Assembly: GCF_000015765.1 (NCBI RefSeq)
Contig: NC_008942.1
Span: forward strand, 1-64,000
Direction of reading: 5' to 3'
Origin: Methanocorpusculum labreanum Z
GTDB lineage: Archaea; Halobacteriota; Methanomicrobia; Methanomicrobiales; Methanocorpusculaceae
Length of the DNA stretch: 64,000 nucleotides
Shown here: one piece after another, positions 34,606 through 42,765 of the stretch
Layout: every line of letters begins with the position of its first letter
Numbering within the stretch: the stretch's first letter is position 1
Made by a program: the position numbers and the translations under genes
The notes under the pieces: generated by a model
The model's database searches: none
The model's input: only the letters and a program-made list of their open reading frames with translations
Told to the model about the DNA's origin: nothing

Positions 34606-34893
34606 TTACAATAACTTTCTTCTCTCGCGAAAACTCAAAATATCGACGTTCTCTGTTGAGGTCTTTTCCGGCGTCGAGGATTCCGGTTTTTCCAGACAAT
34701 CCATACACAAAATCATACAGTTTCGAACCTCATCTTTTCCCCCATCGCTCACAGGTTTAATGTGCTTGGCATCCCAGCCTCCCCGTCCTACCGCATTTCC
34801 CCTGTTTGCATAGATCAGTTTCTTCCCGCAGATCTGACAATATCCGTTCACTTTCTCAAACGCATTTCTTACTACATCTTCAGTAAAGGTCAT
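34606..34893 (-). CDS. HNH endonuclease domain protein
   Basis: 95 residues with a complete small HNH fold: CQICGKKL (first zinc pair, ~20), 'WDAKHIKPVSDGGKDEVRNCMILC' with the catalytic His and Asn, and CMDC as the second pair. HNH nucleases of this size occur in restriction, mobile elements and repair. It stands alone and is not next to a methylase. A perfect ATACCTA/TAGGTAT palindrome lies 11 bp before the ATG and GGAGGGA just after it, so expression is probably repressed by a dimeric regulator. Confidence 0.85.
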   Translation of the reverse strand: MTFTEDVVRNAFEKVNGYCQICGKKLIYANRGNAVGRGGWDAKHIKPVSDGGKDEVRNCMILCMDCLEKPESSTPEKTSTENVDILSFRERRKLL

Positions 34894-34903
34894 CTTCCCT
34901 CCA

Positions 34904-34921
34904 ATACCTAGGGATAGGTAT
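34904..34921. promoter_or_regulatory. Perfect palindrome over the HNH gene promoter
   Basis: ATACCTA and TAGGTAT arms (7 bp) enclose four bases. It sits directly upstream of the ribosome site of the HNH gene, and a further CTATCCC partial copy follows near 34946. Strong operator candidate. Confidence 0.5.
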
Positions 34922-35026
34922 CTCCGTCACGATAAAACTATCCCTGAACGCTATTTTGGAAAATCTCGGGGTTATGCGGGGTTTTGACCCGCAAACGAGT
35001 TTTCCTCTTATCTCCTCTCCTCTATC

Positions 35027-35386
35027 TCAGCTCGTAAGAAACAGGAACTGATAATAGGTCCCGTTCCAGAAAAGGATCTTCCCGCCGTACTTCCCGTAAA
35101 TTTCCTGCCCCTCCAGAGAGGTGACCCCTGAAAACTTAAAATAATCAAGGGGGCGCTCATAGATATGCACATATTTTCCCATACACTCATAGAGACTTGG
35201 ATGGGCCGCAAAATCCTCCTCCGTCAGATTCATGAGAACAGCATAATGCGGCAGTTCATCCTCCGCAATGGGGCGCATTGTAAACGCCTCGCTTAGATCA
35301 CTAAACGGTTCGAGAATTACCCATATGCCGGTCACAGAGATGATAAGGATCACGGTAATCCACAGAAGCGCTTTTGATTTCTGCAT
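35027..35386 (-). CDS. Secreted or anchored small protein, unknown
   Basis: 119 residues. A hydrophobic N-terminal segment (about 7-26) acts as signal anchor; the rest is polar and exported, with 'YAVLMNLTEEDFAAHPSLYECMGKYVHIYE' and 'GGKILFWNGTYYQF'. The middle recalls small archaeal proteins described only as hypothetical. The acetyltransferase gene lies upstream on the same strand, 63 bp away, and may be co-transcribed. Function unknown. Confidence 0.7.
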   Translation of the reverse strand: MQKSKALLWITVILIISVTGIWVILEPFSDLSEAFTMRPIAEDELPHYAVLMNLTEEDFAAHPSLYECMGKYVHIYERPLDYFKFSGVTSLEGQEIYGKYGGKILFWNGTYYQFLFLTS

Positions 35387-35449
35387 GATGGGTCTTTCGT
35401 TCCGGAAATATATAATCGCTCTGGCTCAATCAGTCAATTCTCTGCCCAC

Positions 35450-36055
35450 TCACAGCAGATTCATTTTCGAATCCTTCTCCGTGATCCGTCTGACCGGCTT
35501 ACACGGATTCCCGAAAGCAACAAAATTTTCCGGAACATCCTTCGTTACAACGCTTCCGGCCCCGATCACCGCATTATCCCCGATATGCACGCCGCCCAGC
35601 ACAACAACATTGCATGCGAGCCAGACATTATTCCCGATATAGATCTCTTCTGCGTATTCGGACATCGAAACATGTCCGTCCTCATACCGCATAGCTGTCC
35701 GCTCCGTTGGGATCAGCGGATGTGAGGTCGCCATCAGAGAAACATTCGGGCCGAACATCACATTGTCCCCGATAAAAATCCGGCCGTCGTCCATGATCGT
35801 CGTATTGAAATTCGCAAAGAAATTCTCCCCGATAAACGTATGACAGCCGTAATTGAACTGGATCGGTCCCTGGAAATAATAATTCTCACCGATTCTTCCG
35901 ATAAACTCTCTGATGATCGGCAGACGGCCCTCATCGTACTCGTCCAAAGCATTGAATTTCTGACAGAGAACATGGGCCTTATGCTTCAAATCGCGAAGTT
36001 CCTTTGAACGTGCGTCAAAGAGCCGGCCTGCAAATATCCTCTCCTCTTCCGTCAT
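35450..36055 (-). CDS. maa: Sugar O-acetyltransferase, maltose/galactoside type
   Basis: 201 residues. The N-terminal ~55 residues are the Mac helical domain (MTEEERIFAGRLFDARSKEL...). A left-handed β-helix of hexapeptide repeats follows ('YGCHTFIGENFFANFNTTIMD', 'IGNNVWLACNVVVLGGVHIGDNAVIGAGSVVTKDVP'). The catalytic His is in ATSHPL near residue 113. The enzyme moves acetyl from acetyl-CoA to a sugar hydroxyl. Likely use in surface glycan or detoxification is inference. Confidence 0.92.
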   Translation of the reverse strand: MTEEERIFAGRLFDARSKELRDLKHKAHVLCQKFNALDEYDEGRLPIIREFIGRIGENYYFQGPIQFNYGCHTFIGENFFANFNTTIMDDGRIFIGDNVMFGPNVSLMATSHPLIPTERTAMRYEDGHVSMSEYAEEIYIGNNVWLACNVVVLGGVHIGDNAVIGAGSVVTKDVPENFVAFGNPCKPVRRITEKDSKMNLL

Positions 36056-36163
36056 TTAAATAAAACCTCCTCCTGTATGGCCTATAAATCTACTCATATC
36101 CCGTTTTAGGTCTGTACATACATTGGCTGAATCCATTGGATATACTACATTTCTGAGATAATT

Positions 36164-38395
36164 CTATGAAGATGTCACTTCAGTTGTAGTTTCACTGGAT
36201 ATCGTTGAAGTTGATTTTTCCATCATCATATTATAATGGTCAATTTGATTTAACTTTACAAATATTTGTTTAAATATTTCTAGATATCTCTGAACAGATT
36301 CAGAATCCGGACAGATATCAAAATCATCAAAAATCCCGTGAGAACCGGCATTAAGATACGATAAGAGGGATTTACAAATTATTTTATCAGTTCCTTCAAA
36401 TTGATCTATAACTTTATGATAGTCTACATTTCCTATTATTTTAAAGTATGATTCCAATATTCTTCGCAAAGTATTTTGAATTGCAGGACTGATGTTCGAT
36501 GTATCTTGTATCTCAGACCAAAGTAATGTATATGAATTTTCTATTGGATCCTTATCTTTATTCTCTATTTTAGATATGTTCTGTGCTTTTTTTACCATCC
36601 AAAAACCAGCTATATTGGGATAATCTATTTCTAATCTATATGCTACTTCTTTGTGGAAATAGACATTATGAGTTAAGACAAACACTTGCCGAATTCCATG
36701 ATTATCATTTTTACAGTATTCAAACAGATTCCTCACCAAAGTACTTACAATAAAGAGAACTCCACTATCTAAACTTGAAATAGGGTCATCAACAATCACT
36801 ATTTTGTCATTTTCAAGATTATTTGGGTCACTTTGACCTTGAATAAGATAATAAAAATACAAAAAAGTGATAAAGTTTCTTTCCCCGTCGCTCAATGTAT
36901 CATGAGCATTCTCTCCGTTTGGTCGAATTATCCGATACGTATTCTTATATTCATCATCAGGATTTACATCTAATTTGAAGCCACTAAAGCCAACTTTCGT
37001 TAATATATCCTCAATATCATCAACCGTCTTCGTCACATTTATGAGGTTTTTTTGTTTCTCTGAAATCTCTTTCTTGATATTTTTTATGCGCTCTTGATGC
37101 CCATCAATATTCTTAGTTAAACTAGCCTTTCCTTTTTCAAATCCACTCATTTCCTTCTTATATTCGGTAATTGGATCTATAAGTTCATTAACAAGATATT
37201 GCCAGATTAATTTTTTACAATGCTCTTTCTCATTTTTCAGATCATGTATAATAGCATTATTTTTATTAATTGATACATTTATATTGTCAATATTATCATT
37301 GATATTGTTAATTAAAGGAATCACACTTTCAATTTCCACTGATTTTGATGGAAATGTAATTTTATTTTCAATGATTATTTTGTTTGATTTAAATATTATA
37401 GAAAGTGCCTCCCTGTTTTTCTCGATATCGTTATAATCTAAACCCGGAATTGGGCTATCTATTATGCTATCTAATTTTTCGAGACATGATGAAATATGAG
37501 ATATATAATCTTCTTTCATGTTCTTGAGAGCATTATACTTATTATCAAATGCCTTATCAAAAAATGACTTTATTTCTTTTTGAATTGAAGAGTCAAGTGT
37601 ACGTTGACAATATGGGCATTTTCCATTAGATTTCTCAGCATAACTTACTCCCTCTCTCACCCAATCACTATTATTTAAATATTCAATTAGTTCTCCGATT
37701 TCTGAATCTGAAGTCCCAGTGATTACTTCCATTAATAATGGACATTTTTCAATATCTGAAATATCTTTAACGTCAATTTTGTTGATGGTGCCATATTCTC
37801 TTTTATTATCATTATCGAACGCTGCTATATATCTCGATTTGATGTCATCCAACGAACTAACATTATTCTCATCAAAATTTTCGGATTCTTCCAAGCATTT
37901 TATTGCAAATGTTGTTTTACTTCCTCTAGTTCCAACTAATGCTTTACTATACGTCTCGCCATATTTTTTTTCTTCCCTCCAGCAACGTTCATAAAATATT
38001 TCCACTTTTTTCTGTTTTCTAGTATTTAAATCCTCAATATTCTTATTGCAACCATCAATTTTCTTCTTATGATCATCTATCTCGCCCTGTTTTTTTGCAA
38101 TAAATTCCCGCGCTTCTTTTGATTCCACTCCCAAGGTGAAAATCCCTTTAATAGGATCATCTCTATTAAAATTAGCTTCAATAAATTCTTTGTTGTAAAT
38201 TAAAACAGGTATTTTTCGATTATTTTCCCAGATAATTTTACTATTTATTGATATTGAGCAATCCTTGAGATATTTAGCGAGAGTACTTTTTCCAGATCCA
38301 TTCCCTCCATAGATCATATTGATTTTTTTGGGGAGCATGCATCCCCCTTCACCAGTATAGGTCGCAAGATCCTTGATGTATATTTCTGATATCAT
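36164..38395 (-). CDS. AAA_13 ATPase, RloC/PrrC-like putative anticodon nuclease
   Basis: 743 residues. An ABC-type ATPase is split by a coiled-coil: Walker A GGNGSGKST (30-38), two cysteines CPYC (260-263) that could form a zinc hook, signature LSDGERNF (501-508), Walker B KIVIVDDPISSLD (531-543) and LTHN (574-577). The C-terminal region has R644, E648 and H686. This spacing is close to the R320-E324-H356 catalytic set described for PrrC, but similar residues occur widely in AAA_13 proteins. The gene is far more AT-rich than its neighbours, which suggests recent transfer. A phage-defence tRNA nuclease is the leading idea. Confidence 0.75.
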   Translation of the reverse strand: MISEIYIKDLATYTGEGGCMLPKKINMIYGGNGSGKSTLAKYLKDCSISINSKIIWENNRKIPVLIYNKEFIEANFNRDDPIKGIFTLGVESKEAREFIAKKQGEIDDHKKKIDGCNKNIEDLNTRKQKKVEIFYERCWREEKKYGETYSKALVGTRGSKTTFAIKCLEESENFDENNVSSLDDIKSRYIAAFDNDNKREYGTINKIDVKDISDIEKCPLLMEVITGTSDSEIGELIEYLNNSDWVREGVSYAEKSNGKCPYCQRTLDSSIQKEIKSFFDKAFDNKYNALKNMKEDYISHISSCLEKLDSIIDSPIPGLDYNDIEKNREALSIIFKSNKIIIENKITFPSKSVEIESVIPLINNINDNIDNINVSINKNNAIIHDLKNEKEHCKKLIWQYLVNELIDPITEYKKEMSGFEKGKASLTKNIDGHQERIKNIKKEISEKQKNLINVTKTVDDIEDILTKVGFSGFKLDVNPDDEYKNTYRIIRPNGENAHDTLSDGERNFITFLYFYYLIQGQSDPNNLENDKIVIVDDPISSLDSGVLFIVSTLVRNLFEYCKNDNHGIRQVFVLTHNVYFHKEVAYRLEIDYPNIAGFWMVKKAQNISKIENKDKDPIENSYTLLWSEIQDTSNISPAIQNTLRRILESYFKIIGNVDYHKVIDQFEGTDKIICKSLLSYLNAGSHGIFDDFDICPDSESVQRYLEIFKQIFVKLNQIDHYNMMMEKSTSTISSETTTEVTSS

Positions 38396-38664
38396 AGAAG
38401 TTACCTGTCAGTATAACATTTCCAAAATGAAAATAATTTCAGAAGACTAAAATCAAATAATACTCGATTGATACCATTAATTTTCTATACGATAAAGCTA
38501 TTCCAAGAATATTATTCAAATCAATCCTTCATGTATGATACGATCATGACGAATATCGTCGAAAAATAGTTTTTTATAAACAAGAAATATTATGGAAATA
38601 ATTGTCTGATGAATAGAATCGTTTTTGCCATAATAGCTAATATAATATTGTAAAATAGTTGTTT

Positions 38665-39558
38665 TTAGAGTCTTTCCCGCACGTTCTTCGTCGCTTCGCA
38701 CATCCGTGCAAGCTTCTCGAACGCCGTCTCAGGCGTATGCATCCGAAGACCGCAGTCCGGATCGATCAGAATATTTTCTGCCCCAAACGCATCCACGCAG
38801 GCAGTGATCCGCTCCTCGATCTCCTTTACCGACTCGATGTGCGGATCGGAACTCTTCACGCACCCGCAGCCGATCTTTTTCCCGGCAAGATCCCTCTTCG
38901 AGAGGACCGACAGATTCTCCATCGACACCGCATACTCGAAATCCAGAATATCCACCGGAAGCTTCGTCCAGGAATCTGCGATCTCCCCGAGCATCCCACA
39001 CGTATGAATGCAGGACGGGGTCTTGATCCCGGCGAAGATTATTTTGAGAGCCTCCCGTGCCGTATCCACCGAAATCGCCCCCGTTGAAAGGATCGGCTCA
39101 TCCACCTGAATGATCGCGACGCCCGTCTCTGCAAGATACTTCGCTTCTTGGTGCAGAGCGGCGGCGAGATCCATCACCACCTCTTCTTTATTCCGGTAGA
39201 TCGGTGTATCCACATGCAGAGCGTAGGCGAGTGTACAGGGTCCTGTCAGGATCCCTTTCACGTATTTCGTCTTCGTCAGAGCATACTTTGTATCGCCGAC
39301 CGTGATCGGTTTGTCCGCCGCTCCGATCTTTCCAAGAACGGTCTTATCCGAGATCCCCGGCAGCTTGGATACGAATGCCTGGACCATATCGGCTCTCACC
39401 TGTCCGTCCGAAATAATATCCACCCCTGCCCGTATCTGTTCGGCTACGGCAAACTGCACTGCTTTTTTGTACGGGTCGATTAAAGACGAAATTCCCGTTC
39501 CTTTCACACAAGGGAACGATCCGACGACCGTTGTCGGCATAATACAGGGGAGATCCAT
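38665..39558 (-). CDS. metE: Core MetE-like methionine synthase
   Basis: 297 residues, corresponding only to the C-terminal catalytic half of bacterial MetE. Zinc/homocysteine residues are all present: H185 and C187 in IHTCGML, E208 and C269 in DPDCGLRMH. Archaeal short MetE enzymes do not use methyl-folate; the methyl donor is thought to be a methylcobamide protein. It makes methionine from homocysteine. Divergent from the flavin-binding protein gene at 39670. It marks the end of the accessory island. Confidence 0.93.
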   Translation of the reverse strand: MDLPCIMPTTVVGSFPCVKGTGISSLIDPYKKAVQFAVAEQIRAGVDIISDGQVRADMVQAFVSKLPGISDKTVLGKIGAADKPITVGDTKYALTKTKYVKGILTGPCTLAYALHVDTPIYRNKEEVVMDLAAALHQEAKYLAETGVAIIQVDEPILSTGAISVDTAREALKIIFAGIKTPSCIHTCGMLGEIADSWTKLPVDILDFEYAVSMENLSVLSKRDLAGKKIGCGCVKSSDPHIESVKEIEERITACVDAFGAENILIDPDCGLRMHTPETAFEKLARMCEATKNVRERL

Positions 39559-39669
39559 GATAAATTAGGTCGTCCCGTGAAGATAAAAATCCTCTGGATC
39601 GGGGACCATCTCTTCTGCCGCAAACCAAGAGTTTATTTTTTCGTATGAGAATCTATTGCTTGATCACCA

Positions 39670-40149
39670 ATGTCCGCACCATTAAAAATTCCGAAGATGC
39701 AAAAAAGCGAATACGACTCACTTATCCGTGACAACGTCGTATCGCGGATTGCCTTCCTAGGGAAAGAATATCCCTACATCGCACCCTTCCTCTACGTCTT
39801 TGACGAGAAAAACCTCTACTTCCTCTCGACACGCTACGGTAAAAAGATGGAGCTGTTCTCCCAGAATCCGGCCGTATCCGTCGAGATAGAAAATGTCGCT
39901 CCGGATATGTCGACCTACAAGTTCGTGACGCTGCTCGGCAAACTTTCCGAGGTGACGGACGATGAAAGGAAACGTGCGGTAAAAAGTCACTTCGTCCAGC
40001 TTATCTCAGACAAAAAAATCTCGGAAAACAGTCTCTATGCCCTGGGTCACTCACCCACCGAGTCCCCTGAGAAGATCGTCGGCGAAGAACGAACAATGGT
40101 TTGGAAACTGGTTGATGTAAAGGAGATCGTTGCGCTGAAAAACGCATGA
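39670..40149 (+). CDS. Pyridoxamine 5'-phosphate oxidase-like flavin-binding protein
   Basis: 159 residues of the split β-barrel FMN/F420-binding superfamily. The 'ISRIAFLGKEYPYIAPFLYVFDEKNLYFLSTRYGKKMELFSQNPAVSVEIE' arrangement (approximate residues 20-75) is characteristic of nitroimidazole-resistance/pyridoxamine-oxidase-like proteins. The C-terminal 'ERTMVWKLVDVKEI' closes the barrel. It probably binds FMN or F420 and reduces small molecules; the substrate is unknown. No operon partner. Confidence 0.87.
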   Translation: MSAPLKIPKMQKSEYDSLIRDNVVSRIAFLGKEYPYIAPFLYVFDEKNLYFLSTRYGKKMELFSQNPAVSVEIENVAPDMSTYKFVTLLGKLSEVTDDERKRAVKSHFVQLISDKKISENSLYALGHSPTESPEKIVGEERTMVWKLVDVKEIVALKNA

Positions 40150-40179
40150 TCTCCAATTTTCAAAATCACGCATTCATTC

Positions 40180-40226
40180 AAAAAAGATGGTCTCCCATAC
40201 GCCTCATTTGGCCGTATGGGACGACC
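40180..40226 (-). terminator. Strong hairpin terminator for the 45-residue gene
   Basis: On the minus strand GGTCGTCCCATACG pairs with CGTATGGGAGACC (one bulge, 11-base loop) and is followed by ATC and six T. It lies 7 bp past the stop of the small gene at 40233. Confidence 0.8.
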
Positions 40227-40232
40227 AATCGA

Positions 40233-40370
40233 TTATTTGAGTTTTTTCTCGAGTTTCTTGAGCTTCTTTTTGGCGTCTTTGCTGCCGGATTCTGCAAGCT
40301 TCGAGAGTTCTTCAGCCTTTGCCTTCTTTACTTTGTTCAATTTTTCCAGCTGTTTCTTACTTGTCGGCAT
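40233..40370 (-). CDS. 45-residue lysine-rich protein
   Basis: A short frame encoding MPTSKKQLEKLNKVKKAK... and ending DAKKKLKKLEKKLK. Of 45 residues, about 19 are lysine; the product is a highly charged helix with heptad-like leucines. A proper GAGGT ribosome site lies 7 bases before the ATG, and a textbook terminator lies 7 bp after the stop, so this is a genuine transcription unit despite its size. Such proteins may bind nucleic acid or ribosomes; the family is not recognised. Confidence 0.75.
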   Translation of the reverse strand: MPTSKKQLEKLNKVKKAKAEELSKLAESGSKDAKKKLKKLEKKLK

Positions 40371-40445
40371 ACATGTACCTCGTTTGGCTGGTTCTATTTA
40401 GAGTTATTCCCTGTTAATAATATCCCTGCCACTCCTTGACCTCAA

Positions 40446-40479
40446 TGTGAAGAAAACTTCATATGAAATAAACTTCACA
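40446..40479. promoter_or_regulatory. Symmetrical operator candidate before the membrane-XRE operon
   Basis: TGTGAAG and CTTCACA form outer arms, with the palindrome TTCATATGAA (40458-40467) between them. The block ends 9 bp before the ATG at 40489, overlapping any promoter. The XRE regulator encoded in the same operon could bind it. Confidence 0.5.
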
Positions 40480-40488
40480 TAATGTAGT

Positions 40489-40908
40489 ATGAAAAAGGAA
40501 ATACTCATTTCCTTCGCGGGCCTTGCCGCTGGAATCGTTCTGATCCTTCTCGCTGTCTTTGTATTTACGGGAAGTACTACGTTGAATGGTGCCTGCTATG
40601 GAGTTGGTGCCGCGTTAATTGCCCTCTCCGGAGGAAATCTGATTGGAAAATCCGTCGTAAAATCGGTCGAGACGCCCGAGATCCGGAAAATACAGGAGAT
40701 CGAGATGAATGACGAGCGCAATATCCGTATCCGGGAACGTGCCGGCTGGAACACTGTCCGGATCTTTACGCCGGTATTGTGTTTTCTGACGCTTGCCACG
40801 GCTCTTATCGGCGTTGAATTATATGTGACGCTTGCGGCCTGCGGGCTTGTCGTTCTGCTCGCCGCTCTCTCCATCGGCTCACAGATATATTACGACAAGA
40901 GGCTCTAA
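40489..40908 (+). CDS. Four-helix membrane protein paired with an XRE regulator
   Basis: 139 residues. Helices lie near 5-28, 33-50, 90-108 and 112-132, with a charged cytoplasmic loop 'EIRKIQEIEMNDERNIRIRERAGW' between pairs. This resembles small DUF2178-type membrane proteins that are encoded directly before a short HTH_XRE regulator. The stop and next start overlap (TAATG), giving tight coupling. The function of these pairs is unknown. Confidence 0.8.
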   Translation: MKKEILISFAGLAAGIVLILLAVFVFTGSTTLNGACYGVGAALIALSGGNLIGKSVVKSVETPEIRKIQEIEMNDERNIRIRERAGWNTVRIFTPVLCFLTLATALIGVELYVTLAACGLVVLLAALSIGSQIYYDKRL

Positions 40909-41114
40909 TGGAAAACCGGATTAAAGAACTGCGGGCTGCCCGGGGCATGACCCAGGCGGAACTTGCCGAGATCATCTCCGTATCCTCGAGAACAATCATC
41001 TCCCTTGAGAAGGGCCAGTATAATCCATCGGTCCTTCTCGCGCACAAACTTTCCCTCGTATTCGAGTGTCAAATCGAAGAGGTGTTCCTTTTCGGAAAAG
41101 AGGATGGGATCTGA
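40908..41114 (+). CDS. Short XRE-family transcriptional regulator
   Basis: 68 residues consisting of one Cro/CI helix-turn-helix: 'IKELRAARGMTQAELAEIISVSSRTIISLEKGQYNPSVLLAHKLSLVF' followed by a short 'IEEVFLF' strand. It resembles the YgzD/plasmid type that accompanies membrane proteins. It is translated from an ATG overlapping the preceding stop. Autoregulation at 40446-40479 is likely. Confidence 0.92.
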   Translation: MENRIKELRAARGMTQAELAEIISVSSRTIISLEKGQYNPSVLLAHKLSLVFECQIEEVFLFGKEDGI

Positions 41115-41118
41115 ATAA

Positions 41119-41403
41119 TCAGATGTAATAATCTGCAGTCACACTTTTTTCGCTCACGCTTCTCACATATTTTTTGACCGGGCCTGCGTGATAGGGATGC
41201 TCGGCATAACCGCGAAGGGCATCTTCATCATCCACGATGACCGAAAGCGCGACATCGAAGGACCGCTCGGTGTGGGCATAATCGATACCGACCTCGATTT
41301 CCCTGATCTGTTCAACAACGCCTTTCATCGAAAGGAGGATATTGCGTGTTTCTTCGGCACATGCCGGGTCTTTGAGTTTGAAGAGAACGAGATGTTTTAT
41401 CAT
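41119..41403 (-). CDS. Dabb-domain (stress-responsive α/β barrel) protein
   Basis: 94 residues with the dimeric α/β-barrel signature: 'IKHLVLFKLKDPACAEETRNIL' at the start, 'EIEVGIDYAHTERSFDVALSVIVDDEDALRGYAEHPYHAGPVKKYV' in the middle. These small proteins form homodimers; the reaction is usually unknown. aspS lies upstream on the same strand by 10 bp, so the genes may be co-transcribed. Convergent with the XRE gene, stops 4 bp apart. Confidence 0.88.
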   Translation of the reverse strand: MIKHLVLFKLKDPACAEETRNILLSMKGVVEQIREIEVGIDYAHTERSFDVALSVIVDDEDALRGYAEHPYHAGPVKKYVRSVSEKSVTADYYI

Positions 41404-41413
41404 AAAAAAAGGG

Positions 41414-42703
41414 TTATGGACTGACTCTGTGTCGGTCCCGCGGGAAGAGAACGGCTTCCCTGATATTCTGGAGATCGAGCATGGTCATGACCAGGCGTTC
41501 GGCACCAAGTCCCCAGCCTGCGTGGGGCGGCATACCGTATCTGAACGGATTTAAGTAGAACTCGAACGCGTCGGGGTTGAGACCTTTTGCTTTGATCTGT
41601 TCGACGAGAAGTGAGTGGATATGGCAACGCTGTGCGCCGGAAGTCAGCTCCATTCTCGGGTGCATCATATCGAATGCACGACAGACCTCGGGGCGGTCTT
41701 CGAACGGCATGGTGTAGAACGGTCTCGTGGAGGTCGGCCATTCGGTGATGAAGTACATCGTGCCCATCTTCTCTCCGACGATCCTCTCGGCAGCGGTCGA
41801 AAGATCGTCGCCGAAAACGAGCGGTTCGCCGCCGGCGGTGGAGATTTCGATTGCTTCTTTGTAGGTGATACGCGGGAACGGAACGGTCGGGACCTTGAAA
41901 TCGGTGATGCCGAGCGTTGCAAGAGCATCGCCGCAGTGGTCGGCGACGTATTGATATGCCGAAGCTACGACGTTTTCGAGTACATGCATCGCGTCCTCTT
42001 CATTTGCAAAGGACATCTCGATATCGATCGAAGTGGCTTCGTTTAAGTGACGAACGGTGTTGTGTTCCTCTGCACGGAAGATCGCACCGATCTCGAAGAC
42101 CCTGTCGAACCCGGCGCTCATCAGCATCTGTTTGTAGAGCTGGGGAGACTGATTTAAGAATGCCTCTTTGTCGAAGTAGGCGAGCGGGAAGAGTTCGGTT
42201 CCTCCTTCAGTTGCGGCAGCTACGATCTTTGGGGTCTGGACCTGGGTGAATCCGTTGTCCCAGAGGTATTCGCTGATGGCGCGAAGACAGGCGTTTCTTA
42301 TCTGGAAAATAGCGTTGATGCGGGGTTTTCTAAGATCGAGGTACCGGTTGTCGAGCCTGGTGTCGAGTTCTGCGGGGACTTTTTCCGAGACGTCGAGCGG
42401 AAGAGGGGTCTCGGCACGGGAAACGACGCGGAGCATGTCGGGGACGAGTTCGCGTCCACCGGGTGCTTTTTCGGTTGCTTTGACAACGCCTTCGCATTCG
42501 ATGACGGACTCGCGGGTCGCCTCTTTGACGGCGGCGAGTACTTCGGGGGTGACTTTCTTTTTCGGAATGGTGACCTGAAGGATCCCGGTTCTGTCGCGAA
42601 CGAGAAGGAAGGTGAGTCCTCCAAGGTCACGTTCTTCGTGGACCCAGCCTGCAATGCGTGCATGCCCAATTTCAGGGGTCACGTCTTTTATTGGTATGCG
42701 CAT
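41414..42703 (-). CDS. aspS: Aspartyl-tRNA synthetase
   Basis: 429 residues from the ATG at 42703; the open frame upstream adds 59 residues that do not match the family. A class II synthetase charging tRNA-Asp (possibly tRNA-Asn, as archaeal-type AspRS may be non-discriminating). The OB-fold anticodon domain occupies ~1-105 ('ARIAGWVHEERDLGGLTFLLVRDRTGILQV'). Class II motifs follow: 'FTQVQTPKIVAAATEGG', 'FEIGAIFRAEEHNTVRHLNEATSIDIEM' and 'GWGLGAERLVMTMLDLQNIREAVLFPRD'. Length fits the archaeal type. Confidence 0.95.
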   Translation of the reverse strand: MRIPIKDVTPEIGHARIAGWVHEERDLGGLTFLLVRDRTGILQVTIPKKKVTPEVLAAVKEATRESVIECEGVVKATEKAPGGRELVPDMLRVVSRAETPLPLDVSEKVPAELDTRLDNRYLDLRKPRINAIFQIRNACLRAISEYLWDNGFTQVQTPKIVAAATEGGTELFPLAYFDKEAFLNQSPQLYKQMLMSAGFDRVFEIGAIFRAEEHNTVRHLNEATSIDIEMSFANEEDAMHVLENVVASAYQYVADHCGDALATLGITDFKVPTVPFPRITYKEAIEISTAGGEPLVFGDDLSTAAERIVGEKMGTMYFITEWPTSTRPFYTMPFEDRPEVCRAFDMMHPRMELTSGAQRCHIHSLLVEQIKAKGLNPDAFEFYLNPFRYGMPPHAGWGLGAERLVMTMLDLQNIREAVLFPRDRHRVSP

Positions 42704-42765
42704 AAAATCTCTATAGTATTTGCGGTGGAGATAGATTAGTGTTTGTCCGTTGTCGGAATCTTCGG

